Assembly: GCF_036387535.1 (NCBI RefSeq)
Contig: NZ_DASVTO010000115.1
Location: 1-64,000, forward strand
Length of the DNA stretch: 64,000 nt
DNA from: Sphingomonas_R sp036387535
GTDB lineage: Bacteria > Pseudomonadota > Alphaproteobacteria > Sphingomonadales > Sphingomonadaceae
Direction: 5' to 3'
A program made the position numbers and the translations under genes. The notes under the pieces were generated by a model. The model was not told the DNA's origin, searched no databases, and saw only the letters and a program-made list of their open reading frames with translations. Positions 27,605 through 36,187 of this stretch are shown one piece after another. Numbering within the stretch: position 1 is the first letter of the stretch; each line of letters opens with the position of its first letter.

Positions 27605-27724
27605 TTTAGCCTCCGGTACAGGCATTTGCGGTTTGCGGGATAGCGGACGGCGGCGCGTTTCGTTCCCGTTCCGGCACAACCGCCAGCATCGACAGCGGGT
27701 GGCGGAAGCGGGTAGACCGCCGCC

Positions 27725-30370
27725 GTGAACGAGCCGATCAGCCCGCCCCGCCCCGCGCTCCCGTCTCGCGGACGGTTGAAGGTGTTCCTCGGGGCCGCCC
27801 CCGGTGTCGGCAAGACGTATGAGATGCTGACGGAGGGTGTCGCCCGCCGGCGGGACGGGGCCGACGTGGTGATCGGGCTGGTCGAAACACATGGCCGGCC
27901 CGAACTCGACCGGATGGCGCGCACCCTGCCGGCGGTTCCGCGCCGCGCGGGTCCCGGCCCCGCCTTTCCGCTCACCGAACTGGATCTGGACGGGGTCCTG
28001 GCCCGCCGCCCGGCGCTGGTGCTGATCGATGCGCTGGCACACGCCAATCTGGGGGAGGCGCGGCATGCCCGCCGCTATCAGGATGTCGAGGAATTGCTGG
28101 CCGCGGGAATCGATGTCCATGCCACGCTCAACATCCAGCACCTCGAAAGCCTGAACGACGTCGTCGCGGCGCTCACCCATGTCCGCGTCGCCGACACGCT
28201 GCCCGACCGCATCCTGGAATCGGCGGAGATCGAGGTGGTCGACATTCCGCCGGACGAGCTGATCGAACGGCTGCATGCCGGCAAGGTCCATGTCCCGCAT
28301 GAAGCCACCCGGGCGCTGGCCCATGCCTTTTCGAAATCCACGCTGTCGGCACTGCGGGAACTGGCGCTCCGCCGCGCGGCACAGACCGTCGATACGCAGA
28401 TGTTGGACTATGTCCGCGCGCATGCGCTGGCCGGCAACTGGGCGGGTGGCGAACGGATCGTCGTCGCGGTCAGCGAGCAGCCGGGTTGCGACGGGCTGGT
28501 GCGCGCGACCAAGCGGCTGGCGGATGCGCTTCACGCCTCCTGGACCGCGGTCCATATCGAAACGCCGCGCGCGCGGACCTTCGGGGACGCCGAACGCGCG
28601 CGGATCGCCGCGGTCCTGAACCTGGCCACTCAGCTCGGCGGCGCGGTCGCCTCCGTTCCCGCGGATAGCGTGCTGCCGGGGTTGAAGGCGTTTGCCGCCG
28701 ACGCGCGCGCCACGCAGCTGGTGGTCGGCAAGTCCGCGCGCTCGCGCTGGTTCGAACTGCGGCATGGGTCTGTCGTCGATCGGCTGGTGCGCGATACGCC
28801 CGGCGTCGCGGTCCATGTCCTGCCGATGATCGGCCCGATCCAACCGGGCGCACCGCGCGACCGGACAGCCGTGTCGCCCGGCACCGCGGGACGACACGGC
28901 ATCCTGTGGGCGACGATGATGGTCATCGCCGTCACCGCTTTGGCGAAGGCGATCTACACCGTCCTCGGCATCGGCAATACCGCGCTGCTCTATCTGCTGC
29001 CGGTGATGGTCGCGGCCAGCTTGCATGGCCGCCGCGCCGGGCTTTATTCCGGTCTGCTTTCGTCGATGGCGTATAATTTCTTTTTTCTGCCGCCCACCGG
29101 CACGCTCAGCGTCAGCAACCCCGAAAACGTCGTCACCATCCTCGTCCTGCTGTCGGTTGCGGTCGCCACCAGCCAGCTTGCGGCGCGCGTGCGTGCGCAG
29201 GCCGACATGGCGGCGTCCAGCGCGCGCCAGAATGCGGCCCTGGCCGGCTTTCTCCACCGCCTGAACGCCAGCGGCAATGACGAGGAGGTGATGCAGGCGA
29301 TCTGTGGCGAGATCGGATGCCTGTTCGACGTCCGCGCCGCGCTGCTGTTGCCCTCGCCGGATGGCCCACGCCTGCGCGCGGCCGTCCCGCCGGAGGATGA
29401 ACTGGATTATATCGAGGCGACCGCCGCGCAATGGGTGCTCGACAAGGGCCAGCCCGCCGGGCGTGGTTCCGACACGCTGACCGCCTCCGACTGGCTGTTC
29501 TACCCGCTGAAGGCCGGCCGCGGTGTTCTGGGGGCGGTGGGCATCGCTCGCGACGATGGCCGCACCCCGGTTCGTTCGGATCAGATCGCGCTGCTGACCG
29601 GCCTGCTCGATCAGGCGGCACTGGTGCTGGAACGCATGCTGCTGGAAAGCGAGATGCGGGACGTCGCACAGCTAAAGGAACGCGACCGGCTTCGCGCCGC
29701 CCTGCTGTCGTCGGTCAGCCATGACCTGCGCACTCCGATCACCGCGATTCTCGCCGCCGCCAGCGAATTGCGGATCGTCACCGATCGCGACACGGCGATC
29801 GGCACGATCGAGGATGAGGCGCGGCGCCTCAACCGCTTCGTCGCCAACCTGCTCGATATGGCGCGGGTCGAGGCCGGCGCGCTGGTGGTGACGGCCGAGC
29901 CCACCGACCTGACGGACGCGATCGGTTCTGCGGTGCACGACACCCGCCGTGCCCTCACCGGCCGGCCGGTCGTGCTGGCCGTACCCGCCGATCTGCCGCT
30001 GGTCCGGCTGGATCCGCAGCTGTTTCATCATGTGCTCATCAACCTGCTCGACAATGCGGGTCGCTACGGCGATCCCGGCACCGCGGTCACCATCCAGGCC
30101 GAACGCCTGCCCGATGGGCTGGTCCTCTCGATCATGGACGAAGGCCCTGGCCTGCCGCCGGGGCGGGAGGTGGAGGCGTTCGAGACGTTCGCCCGCCTGC
30201 GCGGATCGGACCGGGCCCAGGGCGGCACCGGGCTTGGCCTCGCCATCGTCAAGGGGTTCGTCGACGCGATGGGCATGACGGTCGCCGCATCGACACGCAT
30301 CGATCCGGCTGGCGCGCGCTTCAGCGTGGCGATGCCGGACACGTTGCTGGTTCGCGGCGGCGAGGCATGA
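27725..30370 (+). CDS. kdpD: KdpD potassium-sensing histidine kinase
   Basis: An 881-residue sensor with all KdpD parts: an N-terminal KdpD domain with Walker A (GAAPGVGKTY, residues 23-32), a UspA-like domain (about 245-370), four transmembrane helices (about 395-490), a GAF region, and a kinase core with His666 in SVSHDLRTPITAI, LLDNAGRYG, DEGPGLPPG and GGTGLGLAIVKG. Where most KdpD proteins read DELAHTN after Walker A, this one reads DALAHAN (Asp102, Ala103), so the acidic residue of the Walker B-like site is lost. The GTG start is the first of the frame. kdpFABC, usually upstream, is absent; the divergent neighbour is the aldehyde oxidoreductase operon. Confidence 0.93.
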   Translation: MNEPISPPRPALPSRGRLKVFLGAAPGVGKTYEMLTEGVARRRDGADVVIGLVETHGRPELDRMARTLPAVPRRAGPGPAFPLTELDLDGVLARRPALVLIDALAHANLGEARHARRYQDVEELLAAGIDVHATLNIQHLESLNDVVAALTHVRVADTLPDRILESAEIEVVDIPPDELIERLHAGKVHVPHEATRALAHAFSKSTLSALRELALRRAAQTVDTQMLDYVRAHALAGNWAGGERIVVAVSEQPGCDGLVRATKRLADALHASWTAVHIETPRARTFGDAERARIAAVLNLATQLGGAVASVPADSVLPGLKAFAADARATQLVVGKSARSRWFELRHGSVVDRLVRDTPGVAVHVLPMIGPIQPGAPRDRTAVSPGTAGRHGILWATMMVIAVTALAKAIYTVLGIGNTALLYLLPVMVAASLHGRRAGLYSGLLSSMAYNFFFLPPTGTLSVSNPENVVTILVLLSVAVATSQLAARVRAQADMAASSARQNAALAGFLHRLNASGNDEEVMQAICGEIGCLFDVRAALLLPSPDGPRLRAAVPPEDELDYIEATAAQWVLDKGQPAGRGSDTLTASDWLFYPLKAGRGVLGAVGIARDDGRTPVRSDQIALLTGLLDQAALVLERMLLESEMRDVAQLKERDRLRAALLSSVSHDLRTPITAILAAASELRIVTDRDTAIGTIEDEARRLNRFVANLLDMARVEAGALVVTAEPTDLTDAIGSAVHDTRRALTGRPVVLAVPADLPLVRLDPQLFHHVLINLLDNAGRYGDPGTAVTIQAERLPDGLVLSIMDEGPGLPPGREVEAFETFARLRGSDRAQGGTGLGLAIVKGFVDAMGMTVAASTRIDPAGARFSVAMPDTLLVRGGEA

Positions 30371-31059
30371 CCGCGCCTAACGTGGTGTTGGTGGTCGACG
30401 ACGAACCTGCGATCCGCCGCCTGCTCCGCACCGCCCTGGAACGCGCCGGTCACAGCGTGCGGGAGGCGGCGAACGGGGGTGCGGCATTGGCGGCGCTCGC
30501 GGCTGATCGGCCGCAGGTCGTGCTGCTCGATCTCGGCCTTCCCGATCGCGATGGCCTGGAACTGGTGCCGCTGATCCGCGCGCGGTGCGATGCGACCATC
30601 CTGATCGTCTCGGCGCGCGATGCGACCGATCAGAAGGTTGCGGCGCTCGATCTGGGTGCCAGCGATTATGTCACCAAGCCGTTCGATTCGGACGAACTGC
30701 TCGCCCGCGTCCGCGCTGCGCTGCGCCACCGGCTGACGGTGCACGGTGGCAATCCCGTCCTTCGTGGCGACGGCCTCACCATCGACCTGCTCGACCGGCG
30801 CGTCAGCCGGGACGGTGTCGACATCCACCTCACGCCGAAGGAGTATGACGTCCTGGCCGAACTGGCGCGCTTTCCCGGCCGGGTCATCACCCACAGCCAT
30901 CTGCTCCGCGTCGTCTGGCCGTACGAAATCGACGCGCAGGTCGGCTACCTCCGCGTCGTGGTGCGCAATCTACGCGGCAAGCTGGAACGGGATCCCGCCC
31001 GTCCGGCATTGATCGTCAACGAACTCGGCGTCGGCTATCGGCTGATGGGCGTGGACTGA
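30367..31059 (+). CDS. kdpE: KdpE response regulator
   Basis: A 230-residue OmpR-family regulator with receiver residues Asp11, Asp12, Asp55 (VVLLDLGLPDRDG) and Lys in DYVTKPFD, and a winged-helix domain (HLTPKEYDVLAELARFPGRV, then VGYLRVVVRNLRGKLE). KdpE activates potassium-uptake genes when phosphorylated by KdpD. The ATG overlaps the kdpD stop by four bases (ATGA). Its last 25 bases overlap the end of the convergent MFS gene. As kdpFABC is not here, its targets lie elsewhere on the genome or have changed. Confidence 0.93.
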   Translation: MTAPNVVLVVDDEPAIRRLLRTALERAGHSVREAANGGAALAALAADRPQVVLLDLGLPDRDGLELVPLIRARCDATILIVSARDATDQKVAALDLGASDYVTKPFDSDELLARVRAALRHRLTVHGGNPVLRGDGLTIDLLDRRVSRDGVDIHLTPKEYDVLAELARFPGRVITHSHLLRVVWPYEIDAQVGYLRVVVRNLRGKLERDPARPALIVNELGVGYRLMGVD

Positions 31060-32225
31060 CGCCGCGCCTGCAGGATCGCGGCCACCGCACAGAACAGGAT
31101 GGCGGCGGCGGTGACGGCGCTCCACCCCGCGCCGGCCCAGGCCAGCGTCGCGACCAGCGATCCCGCCGATCCGCCCAGGAACATGCCCCCCATCAAGATC
31201 GTGTTCAGACGGTTTCGCGCATCCGCATCCAGTGCGTAGACCTGCGCCTGGTTGGCGATCAGGGCGCTCTGCACCCCGAAATCGATCAGCACAACGCCCA
31301 CGATCATGCCGGCCAGACCCGGGCGGACCGCAATCACCAGCCACCCGGCCAGTGCGGTGCCAACGCCGATCATCACGACGGCGCGGGGGCCACGTCGATC
31401 GGCGATCCGGCCGGCCAGCGGCGCCACCAGCACGCCCACCGCGCCGATCATCCCGAACAGCCCGGCGGCGGCGGCACCCAGTCGATATTGCGGTTCCTGC
31501 AGATGCAGCGCCAGGATCGTCCAGAACATCGTGAAGGCGGCGAACAGACCGGCCTGCGTCCACGCCGCCAGCCGGAGCGCGGGATGCCGCCGCCACAGAT
31601 CGACCAGCGATCGCAGCAGTCCGCCATAGCGGGGGCCACCGGGCGCCGGACGGCTCTGCGGCAGGATCGCCGCCATCGTCGCGCACGCGATCAACGCGAT
31701 CGGAACGCCCAGCCAGAACATCGCACGCCAGCCGGCCTGCGTCGCCACGAGCCCCGCCACCGTGCGGCTGAGCAGGATGCCGCACAACAACCCCGACATC
31801 ACCGTGCCGATGGTGGCACCACGCCGCGTCGGCGCTGCGAGGTTCGCGGCGAACGGCACGATCTGCTGCGCGACGGTTGCAGCGACGCCGATCGCCAGCG
31901 ATCCTAACAGGATGCTCCACGGTCCCGGCGCCACTGCGGTGACGGCCAGCGCCACGGCCAGCGCGACGAACTGCACCAGGATCAACCGTCGCCGTTCCAG
32001 CACGTCACCCAGCGGCACCAGCAGGAACAGTCCCGCCGCATACCCCAATTGCGTGGCGGTCGAGATCATGCCCGCGACTGTCGATCCCGGGAAATCCCGC
32101 TCGATCAGCGCCAGCATCGGTTGATTGTAGTAGATATTGGCGACCGCCAGCCCGGCACCGGCCGCCATCGCCCATGTCACACGACGCCCGATACCCCGCG
32201 GAACGTCGGCCTGTTCGCCATTCAA
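31035..32225 (-). CDS. MFS transporter
   Basis: A 396-residue major facilitator with 12 predicted hydrophobic helices. Between helices 2 and 3 lies the MFS motif A (PLGDVLERRRLI), and its partial repeat between helices 8 and 9 is LAGRIADRRGPR. The start VANIYYNQPMLALI is typical of a group of drug:proton antiporter-like proteins often found as single genes in alphaproteobacteria. The substrate cannot be inferred. Its 3' end overlaps kdpE on the other strand by 25 bases, and there is no room for a separate terminator. Confidence 0.88.
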   Translation of the reverse strand: MNGEQADVPRGIGRRVTWAMAAGAGLAVANIYYNQPMLALIERDFPGSTVAGMISTATQLGYAAGLFLLVPLGDVLERRRLILVQFVALAVALAVTAVAPGPWSILLGSLAIGVAATVAQQIVPFAANLAAPTRRGATIGTVMSGLLCGILLSRTVAGLVATQAGWRAMFWLGVPIALIACATMAAILPQSRPAPGGPRYGGLLRSLVDLWRRHPALRLAAWTQAGLFAAFTMFWTILALHLQEPQYRLGAAAAGLFGMIGAVGVLVAPLAGRIADRRGPRAVVMIGVGTALAGWLVIAVRPGLAGMIVGVVLIDFGVQSALIANQAQVYALDADARNRLNTILMGGMFLGGSAGSLVATLAWAGAGWSAVTAAAILFCAVAAILQARRQSTPISR

Positions 32226-32426
32226 TGCGGGGCAGCCTGCTGCGGGATCTTGGTCGCCATCGTTCTGCGCTGCGCCGCATCGGCGATCGCGCGGTCGATC
32301 AGATCGCCGCGAGATGTCACATCGCGTGTGCCGATAGCTGCGGTCAGGAGATCGGGATCCCCTCCGGTCATCCTTGGTTCATATGATGGTCTGGGCATGG
32401 TTGATGAGCGACCATGCCGACCTTTG

Positions 32427-32442
32427 GTTCCGTTAACGGAAC
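32427..32442. repeat. 16-base perfect palindrome in the MFS/ferritin intergenic gap
   Basis: GTTCCGTTAACGGAAC is a perfect palindrome without a spacer. It lies in the 267-base gap (32226-32492) between the start of the MFS gene and the end of the ferritin-like lipoprotein gene, both on the minus strand, about 200 bases upstream of the MFS start. It could be a repressor site for the MFS gene. The rest of the gap holds the hairpin at 32457-32486 and nothing else I recognise. Confidence 0.35.
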
Positions 32443-32456
32443 GCCGAACGGTCGTC

Positions 32457-32486
32457 CGGCACCCCTCCCGACTGGCAGGGGTGCCG
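32457..32486 (-). terminator. Hairpin after the ferritin-like lipoprotein gene
   Basis: CGGCACCCCT and AGGGGTGCCG form a perfect 10-base stem with a 10-base loop, starting seven bases after the stop codon of the ferritin-like gene at 32493. No T-run follows on the minus strand, so it may act as a weak terminator or protect the mRNA end rather than stop transcription alone. Confidence 0.5.
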
Positions 32487-32492
32487 ATCGGC

Positions 32493-33485
32493 TCAGTTCG
32501 CGCCGCTCGTCCGGATGGTTCCGTTGACGCCCGCGGGGAAGAACCCGCCGGCGCTGACAGCGGACTTGTTCAGATATACGATGTTCAGAACCTGTCCGGT
32601 GTTGCGGCTATAGACGATCCCGTTGCTGTCGGTGGGAACGATGTTGGACGCATTGTTGCTGCCGCGAATGCCCTGATCATCGTCGCTGGCGCCGTCCAGG
32701 CTGTCGCGCGCGTTGGAAATTGCCTCGGTCGCGTCGATCAACGCCGGCGTGGCGATCCCCTTGCGGTACAATACCGTGCGGATCAGCCCGGCGTGATAGG
32801 CCTCTGCCGCCAGGATGCCGGCCGCCGCTTCGGTGAAGGTCTTGTTGGTGATCAGGGCCGCGGCGCCCTTGTAGGCACTGACTCCGACATCCTCGAAGAT
32901 GAACGCACCGAGCAGGAAGTTCTCGTCACTGGCATACGGATCGAACATCGATCCCGCACCGGTGATCAGGCCCGCCGCGCGCGCCGCCGAAGAAAATGCA
33001 CCGGTCGCACTGGCGCTGATGTCGATCGCGGGCTGGCCCACGGTCGCGGTGCCGATCGCGCTGCGCAGGAAGCGGACATGGTTGATCTCATCCTGCGCGA
33101 TTTCCAGCGCGTAGGCTGCGACCACCGGATCGGTGAACGTCACCTTACGTCCGCCCGTGACCGTGCCGGTACCACCGATACCGCCGGTCAGCGCAGCGTC
33201 CAGTCCCGTGCCGAACGCGGCGTAGGAGTAGAATTGCGCTTCCAGATATTCGAGGTTCAGCGCAAAGTTCAGGATGTCGGCATCGCTGACCGTGGCGCCG
33301 GTCGGAGCGGGGGTCGGCGTCGGGGTCGGCGTCACCGACGGATTGTCATTGCCGCCGCATGCGGACAGCAGGGAAACGCTGCCGGCCGCGACCGCCGCAC
33401 CACCGGCCATCTTGAAGAAGTGACGCCGCTCTTCGCGCCGCTTCACGCGCAAGTCGAGGGCCGCGATCATGTCATGGTTGTTCAT
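32493..33485 (-). CDS. Tat-exported ferritin-like lipoprotein
   Basis: A 330-residue protein of the ferritin-like family annotated as Ferritin_2. The start ERRHFFKMAGG is twin-arginine-like and the hydrophobic part ends in LLSAC, a lipobox, followed by a Thr-Pro-rich linker (VTPTPTPTPAPTG). Four-helix diiron ligands can be read: Glu in LNLEYLEAQFY, ExxH in QDEINHV, Glu in IFEDVGVSAY and ExxH in AEAYHAG. It is thus a probable membrane-anchored diiron protein in the periplasm. The ATG at 33485 has GGAGA eight bases upstream; the TTG at 33503 has not. It is a close tandem copy of the gene before it. Function unknown. Confidence 0.85.
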   Translation of the reverse strand: MNNHDMIAALDLRVKRREERRHFFKMAGGAAVAAGSVSLLSACGGNDNPSVTPTPTPTPAPTGATVSDADILNFALNLEYLEAQFYSYAAFGTGLDAALTGGIGGTGTVTGGRKVTFTDPVVAAYALEIAQDEINHVRFLRSAIGTATVGQPAIDISASATGAFSSAARAAGLITGAGSMFDPYASDENFLLGAFIFEDVGVSAYKGAAALITNKTFTEAAAGILAAEAYHAGLIRTVLYRKGIATPALIDATEAISNARDSLDGASDDDQGIRGSNNASNIVPTDSNGIVYSRNTGQVLNIVYLNKSAVSAGGFFPAGVNGTIRTSGAN

Positions 33486-33524
33486 CGGACTATCTCCGCT
33501 CAATACGTTGAAAAAGACGCGCGA

Positions 33525-34481
33525 TCAGCTCGCCGCGCTCGTCTTGATGGTGCCGTTGACACCCGCGGGATAGAAACCGCCGCTCCCGACTGCGGCAGGA
33601 TTCAGATACACGATGTTCAGAACCTGACCGGCGGTGCGGCTATAGGCCAAACCGTTGGGATCGAGCGGGACGATGTTCGATGCGTTCCCGATCATCCGCA
33701 CGCCCTGATCAAGATCGCTCGACCCGTCCAGGCTGTCACGGGCGTTGGAGATCGCTTCGGTCGCGTCGATCAGCGACGGCGTCTGGATGCCCTTGGAATA
33801 CAGCACCGTCCGCACGATGGCCGCATGATACGCCTCGACCGCAAGAATGCCGGCGGCCGCCTCCAGGAACGTCGGGTTCGTGATCAGTGGCGACGCTCCT
33901 TTATAGGCGGTGACACCGACATCTTCGAAGATGTACGCGCCCAACAGGAAGTTTTCGTCGCTGGCATAGGGATCGAACGACTGGCCCGCGCCGATCAGGC
34001 CGGCCGCGCGTGCTGCGCTGGAAAATGCCCCATTGGGGCTGGTGCCGATGTCGATCGCGGGCTGCGATACCGCCGATGTGCCGAGCGCAGTCCGCAGGAA
34101 GGTGACATGCGCCACTTCGTCGGCCGCGATTTCCCGCGCATATTGCGCGACGACGGGGTCGGTGAACGTCGCCTGCCGGCCACCGGTAACGGCACCCTGC
34201 ACGCCCGTTCCGCCGAGCAGCGACGTGTTCAGGCCGGTCCCGAATGCGGCAAAGGAATAGAATTGCGCTTCAAGATATTCGAGGTTCAGTGCGAAGTTGA
34301 GGATATCCGCATCGGTCAGCGCCGCCGTGGTCTGCGCCTGCGCACCGGCCGCCGCGACGCCCGCGTACAGACCGCCGACGACCTTGGCCGCACCCGTCAT
34401 CGCCTTGAAGAATTCGCGCCGTTCGTTGCGTCGCGAAACCCTCGCATCCAGCGCGTCCATCATCAGACTGTCGTCGGTCAT
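33525..34481 (-). CDS. Tat-exported soluble ferritin-like protein
   Basis: A 318-residue paralogue of the next gene, very similar throughout the body and tail (for example ATEAISNARDSLDGSSD and GQVLNIVYLN). The signal ERREFFKAMTG is twin-arginine-like and ends with an Ala-x-Ala cleavage site (AAAGAQAQ) without a lipobox, so this copy should be soluble in the periplasm. Diiron ligands are kept: Glu in LEYLEAQFYS, ExxH in ADEVAHV, Glu in IFEDVGVTAY and ExxH in VEAYHAA. GGAGGAGG precedes the ATG. The two genes are 39 bases apart and probably one operon. Confidence 0.85.
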   Translation of the reverse strand: MTDDSLMMDALDARVSRRNERREFFKAMTGAAKVVGGLYAGVAAAGAQAQTTAALTDADILNFALNLEYLEAQFYSFAAFGTGLNTSLLGGTGVQGAVTGGRQATFTDPVVAQYAREIAADEVAHVTFLRTALGTSAVSQPAIDIGTSPNGAFSSAARAAGLIGAGQSFDPYASDENFLLGAYIFEDVGVTAYKGASPLITNPTFLEAAAGILAVEAYHAAIVRTVLYSKGIQTPSLIDATEAISNARDSLDGSSDLDQGVRMIGNASNIVPLDPNGLAYSRTAGQVLNIVYLNPAAVGSGGFYPAGVNGTIKTSAAS

Positions 34482-34639
34482 CGGGAACCTCCTCCTTGTG
34501 TCCCCTCTTTACGCGCCGCATCATGCGGAGGTTGCAGCCGCAGGATCTTTATTGTCGCTTTTCATTCCGCACGCGCGGAAAAGCCGCCTGTCCGCTGCGG
34601 AATGCACGGTCGGCGGCCGGTTCTATTTTTGCGAAAAAG

Positions 34640-34668
34640 AAAGGGGCCGGATGATGCCGGCCCCTTTT
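34640..34668 (-). terminator. Rho-independent terminator after the glycine-zipper gene
   Basis: AAAGGGGCCGG (34640-34650) pairs with CCGGCCCCTTT (34657-34667) around a six-base loop. Read on the minus strand it is followed by a T-rich tail (TCTTTTTC), so it terminates the glycine-zipper gene at 34695 and insulates the ferritin-like operon downstream. Confidence 0.85.
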
Positions 34669-34694
34669 CCGAATCCCGACGGGCACGTGCCGGT

Positions 34695-35084
34695 TCAGCA
34701 GCGGCGACCGTCCGACTTGTCGATCGCCCGACCGGCCAGCGCGCCGACACCGGCACCCAGGATGGTGCCCAGCGTGCGGTCACCGCGGCCGGCGACCTGG
34801 TTCCCGAGCAGACCGCCCGCGATACCGCCGATCGCCAGACCGCCATTGCCCTTGTCATAGCAACGCTGGTTCCCGCGATAGCCGCGGTTGTACCCGCGCC
34901 GCGACCGATCATAGCGGCGATCGCGACGCTCGCGATATCCGATCTGCTGAAATCCGGACTGTCCGTCGTCGTAACGGCTATACTGCGCCGGCGCGCTCCA
35001 GCCCTGCGCAACCGCGGGCATCGGGATGGCGACCGCGGCGGTGGTCAGCGACAGCGTGGCGGCGGTGAGGAACGTGCGAAACAT
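34695..35084 (-). CDS. Glycine-zipper (17 kDa surface antigen-like) exported protein
   Basis: A 129-residue protein with a Sec signal ending near PAVAQG, a middle rich in Arg, Tyr and Gln (YRERRDRRYDRSRRGYNRGY), and two glycine-zipper helices (GLAIGGIAGGLLGNQVAG and TILGAGVGALAGRAID) typical of the Rick_17kDa_Anti family. Such proteins are linked to the outer membrane, sometimes to stress responses. The ATG at 35084 has GGAG six bases upstream, while the one at 35090 is too close to it. A strong terminator follows the gene. Confidence 0.82.
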   Translation of the reverse strand: MFRTFLTAATLSLTTAAVAIPMPAVAQGWSAPAQYSRYDDGQSGFQQIGYRERRDRRYDRSRRGYNRGYRGNQRCYDKGNGGLAIGGIAGGLLGNQVAGRGDRTLGTILGAGVGALAGRAIDKSDGRRC

Positions 35085-35221
35085 GATCATCTCCCTGATT
35101 GAAGCTCAGGATGACTTTCTGCACCGATTCGCATGTGGCATCCCTGAACATGATCGTTAGCGGGCGTTCATGCGCGCGCTTTCCACTTGGCGACCGCCGG
35201 CGATGCCGCCATCACGCTGGC

Positions 35222-36121
35222 ATGACTTCGCAACACAGCTATCCGCTCGCCCCGTTCGACGGACGGAGCCTCCCTGCACCCGCCTGGTACGAACGTGCGG
35301 TGGCAATCACGCCCGAAACCGGCCGCACGGTGGTGGAGGGTGCCGAAATCGAATGGTTCGCCTGGGGGCCGACCAGGGCGCCCGGCCTGCTGCTGCTTCA
35401 TGGCGGGTGGGCCCATGCCGGCTGGTGGGCGCATATCGCGCCGCTGCTGGCGGATGATCGACGGGTGGTCGCGATGTCGCTGTCCGGGATGGGCCAGTCG
35501 GGCTGGCGTGATCGCTACAGCATCCCGCAATTCGCGCGTGAGGCGCGCGCGGTTGCGGAGGCGACCGGCCTGACCGCCGCCGGGCCGCCCGTCATCGTCG
35601 CACACAGCTTTGGCTGCGCCGTCGCCGCGGCCGCGGTGGCCGACCCCGATGACTGGACCGCGGGCATCATCCTGATCGATGGGTCGATCACGCTGAAACC
35701 CAACCGCGCGGCGGATCGGACCGGCCGGATCAACCGTCCCTTCGCCACCGTCGCGGCGGCGCTGGCCCGCTTCCGGCTCATGCCGGCGCAGGACTGCGAC
35801 AACCTGTATATCGTCGATGCCATCGCACGCCGGTCGCTGCGTCACACCGATGCCGGCTTCGTCTGGTCGTTCGATCCCGCGATGTTCGAACATTGCAGCT
35901 TCATCGACAGCCGCGCCGCCGTACGGTCGGCCCTGCGCCCTGTCGCCTTCATCCGGGGCGCCCGGTCGACGATCGTGGATCCCGACACGCTGGCAGGCCT
36001 GCGCGCCGATCTGCCGGATGCGCGTTTCGTGACCGTGCCCGATGCGGGTCATCACATCATGCTGGATCAACCGCTGGCGCTGGTCGCCGCGATCGACGCG
36101 CTGCTGGCCGGCCGCGGATGA
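35222..36121 (+). CDS. Alpha/beta hydrolase
   Basis: A 299-residue alpha/beta-fold hydrolase. The oxyanion motif LLLHGGWAHAGWW, the nucleophile elbow VAHSFGCAVA (Ser in AHSFG), and a late His in PDAGHHIMLDQP with an Asp in IVDPDTLAG can be read as the catalytic set. Lid residues lie between about 170 and 215. The ATG at 35222 is the first plausible start; upstream sequence in frame looks non-coding. Substrate is unknown; esterases, lactonases and haloalkane-type enzymes share this layout. It is convergent with the HU gene. Confidence 0.85.
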   Translation: MTSQHSYPLAPFDGRSLPAPAWYERAVAITPETGRTVVEGAEIEWFAWGPTRAPGLLLLHGGWAHAGWWAHIAPLLADDRRVVAMSLSGMGQSGWRDRYSIPQFAREARAVAEATGLTAAGPPVIVAHSFGCAVAAAAVADPDDWTAGIILIDGSITLKPNRAADRTGRINRPFATVAAALARFRLMPAQDCDNLYIVDAIARRSLRHTDAGFVWSFDPAMFEHCSFIDSRAAVRSALRPVAFIRGARSTIVDPDTLAGLRADLPDARFVTVPDAGHHIMLDQPLALVAAIDALLAGRG

Positions 36122-36128
36122 CGCAAAA

Positions 36129-36154
36129 GGCCGCTGGCGGTTGCGCCAACGGCC
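36129..36154 (-). terminator. Terminator after the HU gene
   Basis: GGCCG-C-TGGCG pairs with CGCCA-A-CGGCC around a four-base loop, with one internal mismatch. On the minus strand it is followed by TTTTGCG, so it fits termination of the HU gene; it also lies just after the convergent hydrolase and could serve it weakly. Confidence 0.65.
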
Positions 36155-36187
36155 TCGGATCGGGTTCGTCGAAGGATCGGCGCGGCT

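Noticed and set aside
32049..35102. Open frame of about 1000 codons on the plus strand across the ferritin-like genes
   Set aside because: It is antisense to two well-supported genes, is rich in Arg, Gln, His and Gly, and has no family features. The length reflects two similar GC-rich genes lying antisense in the same phase.
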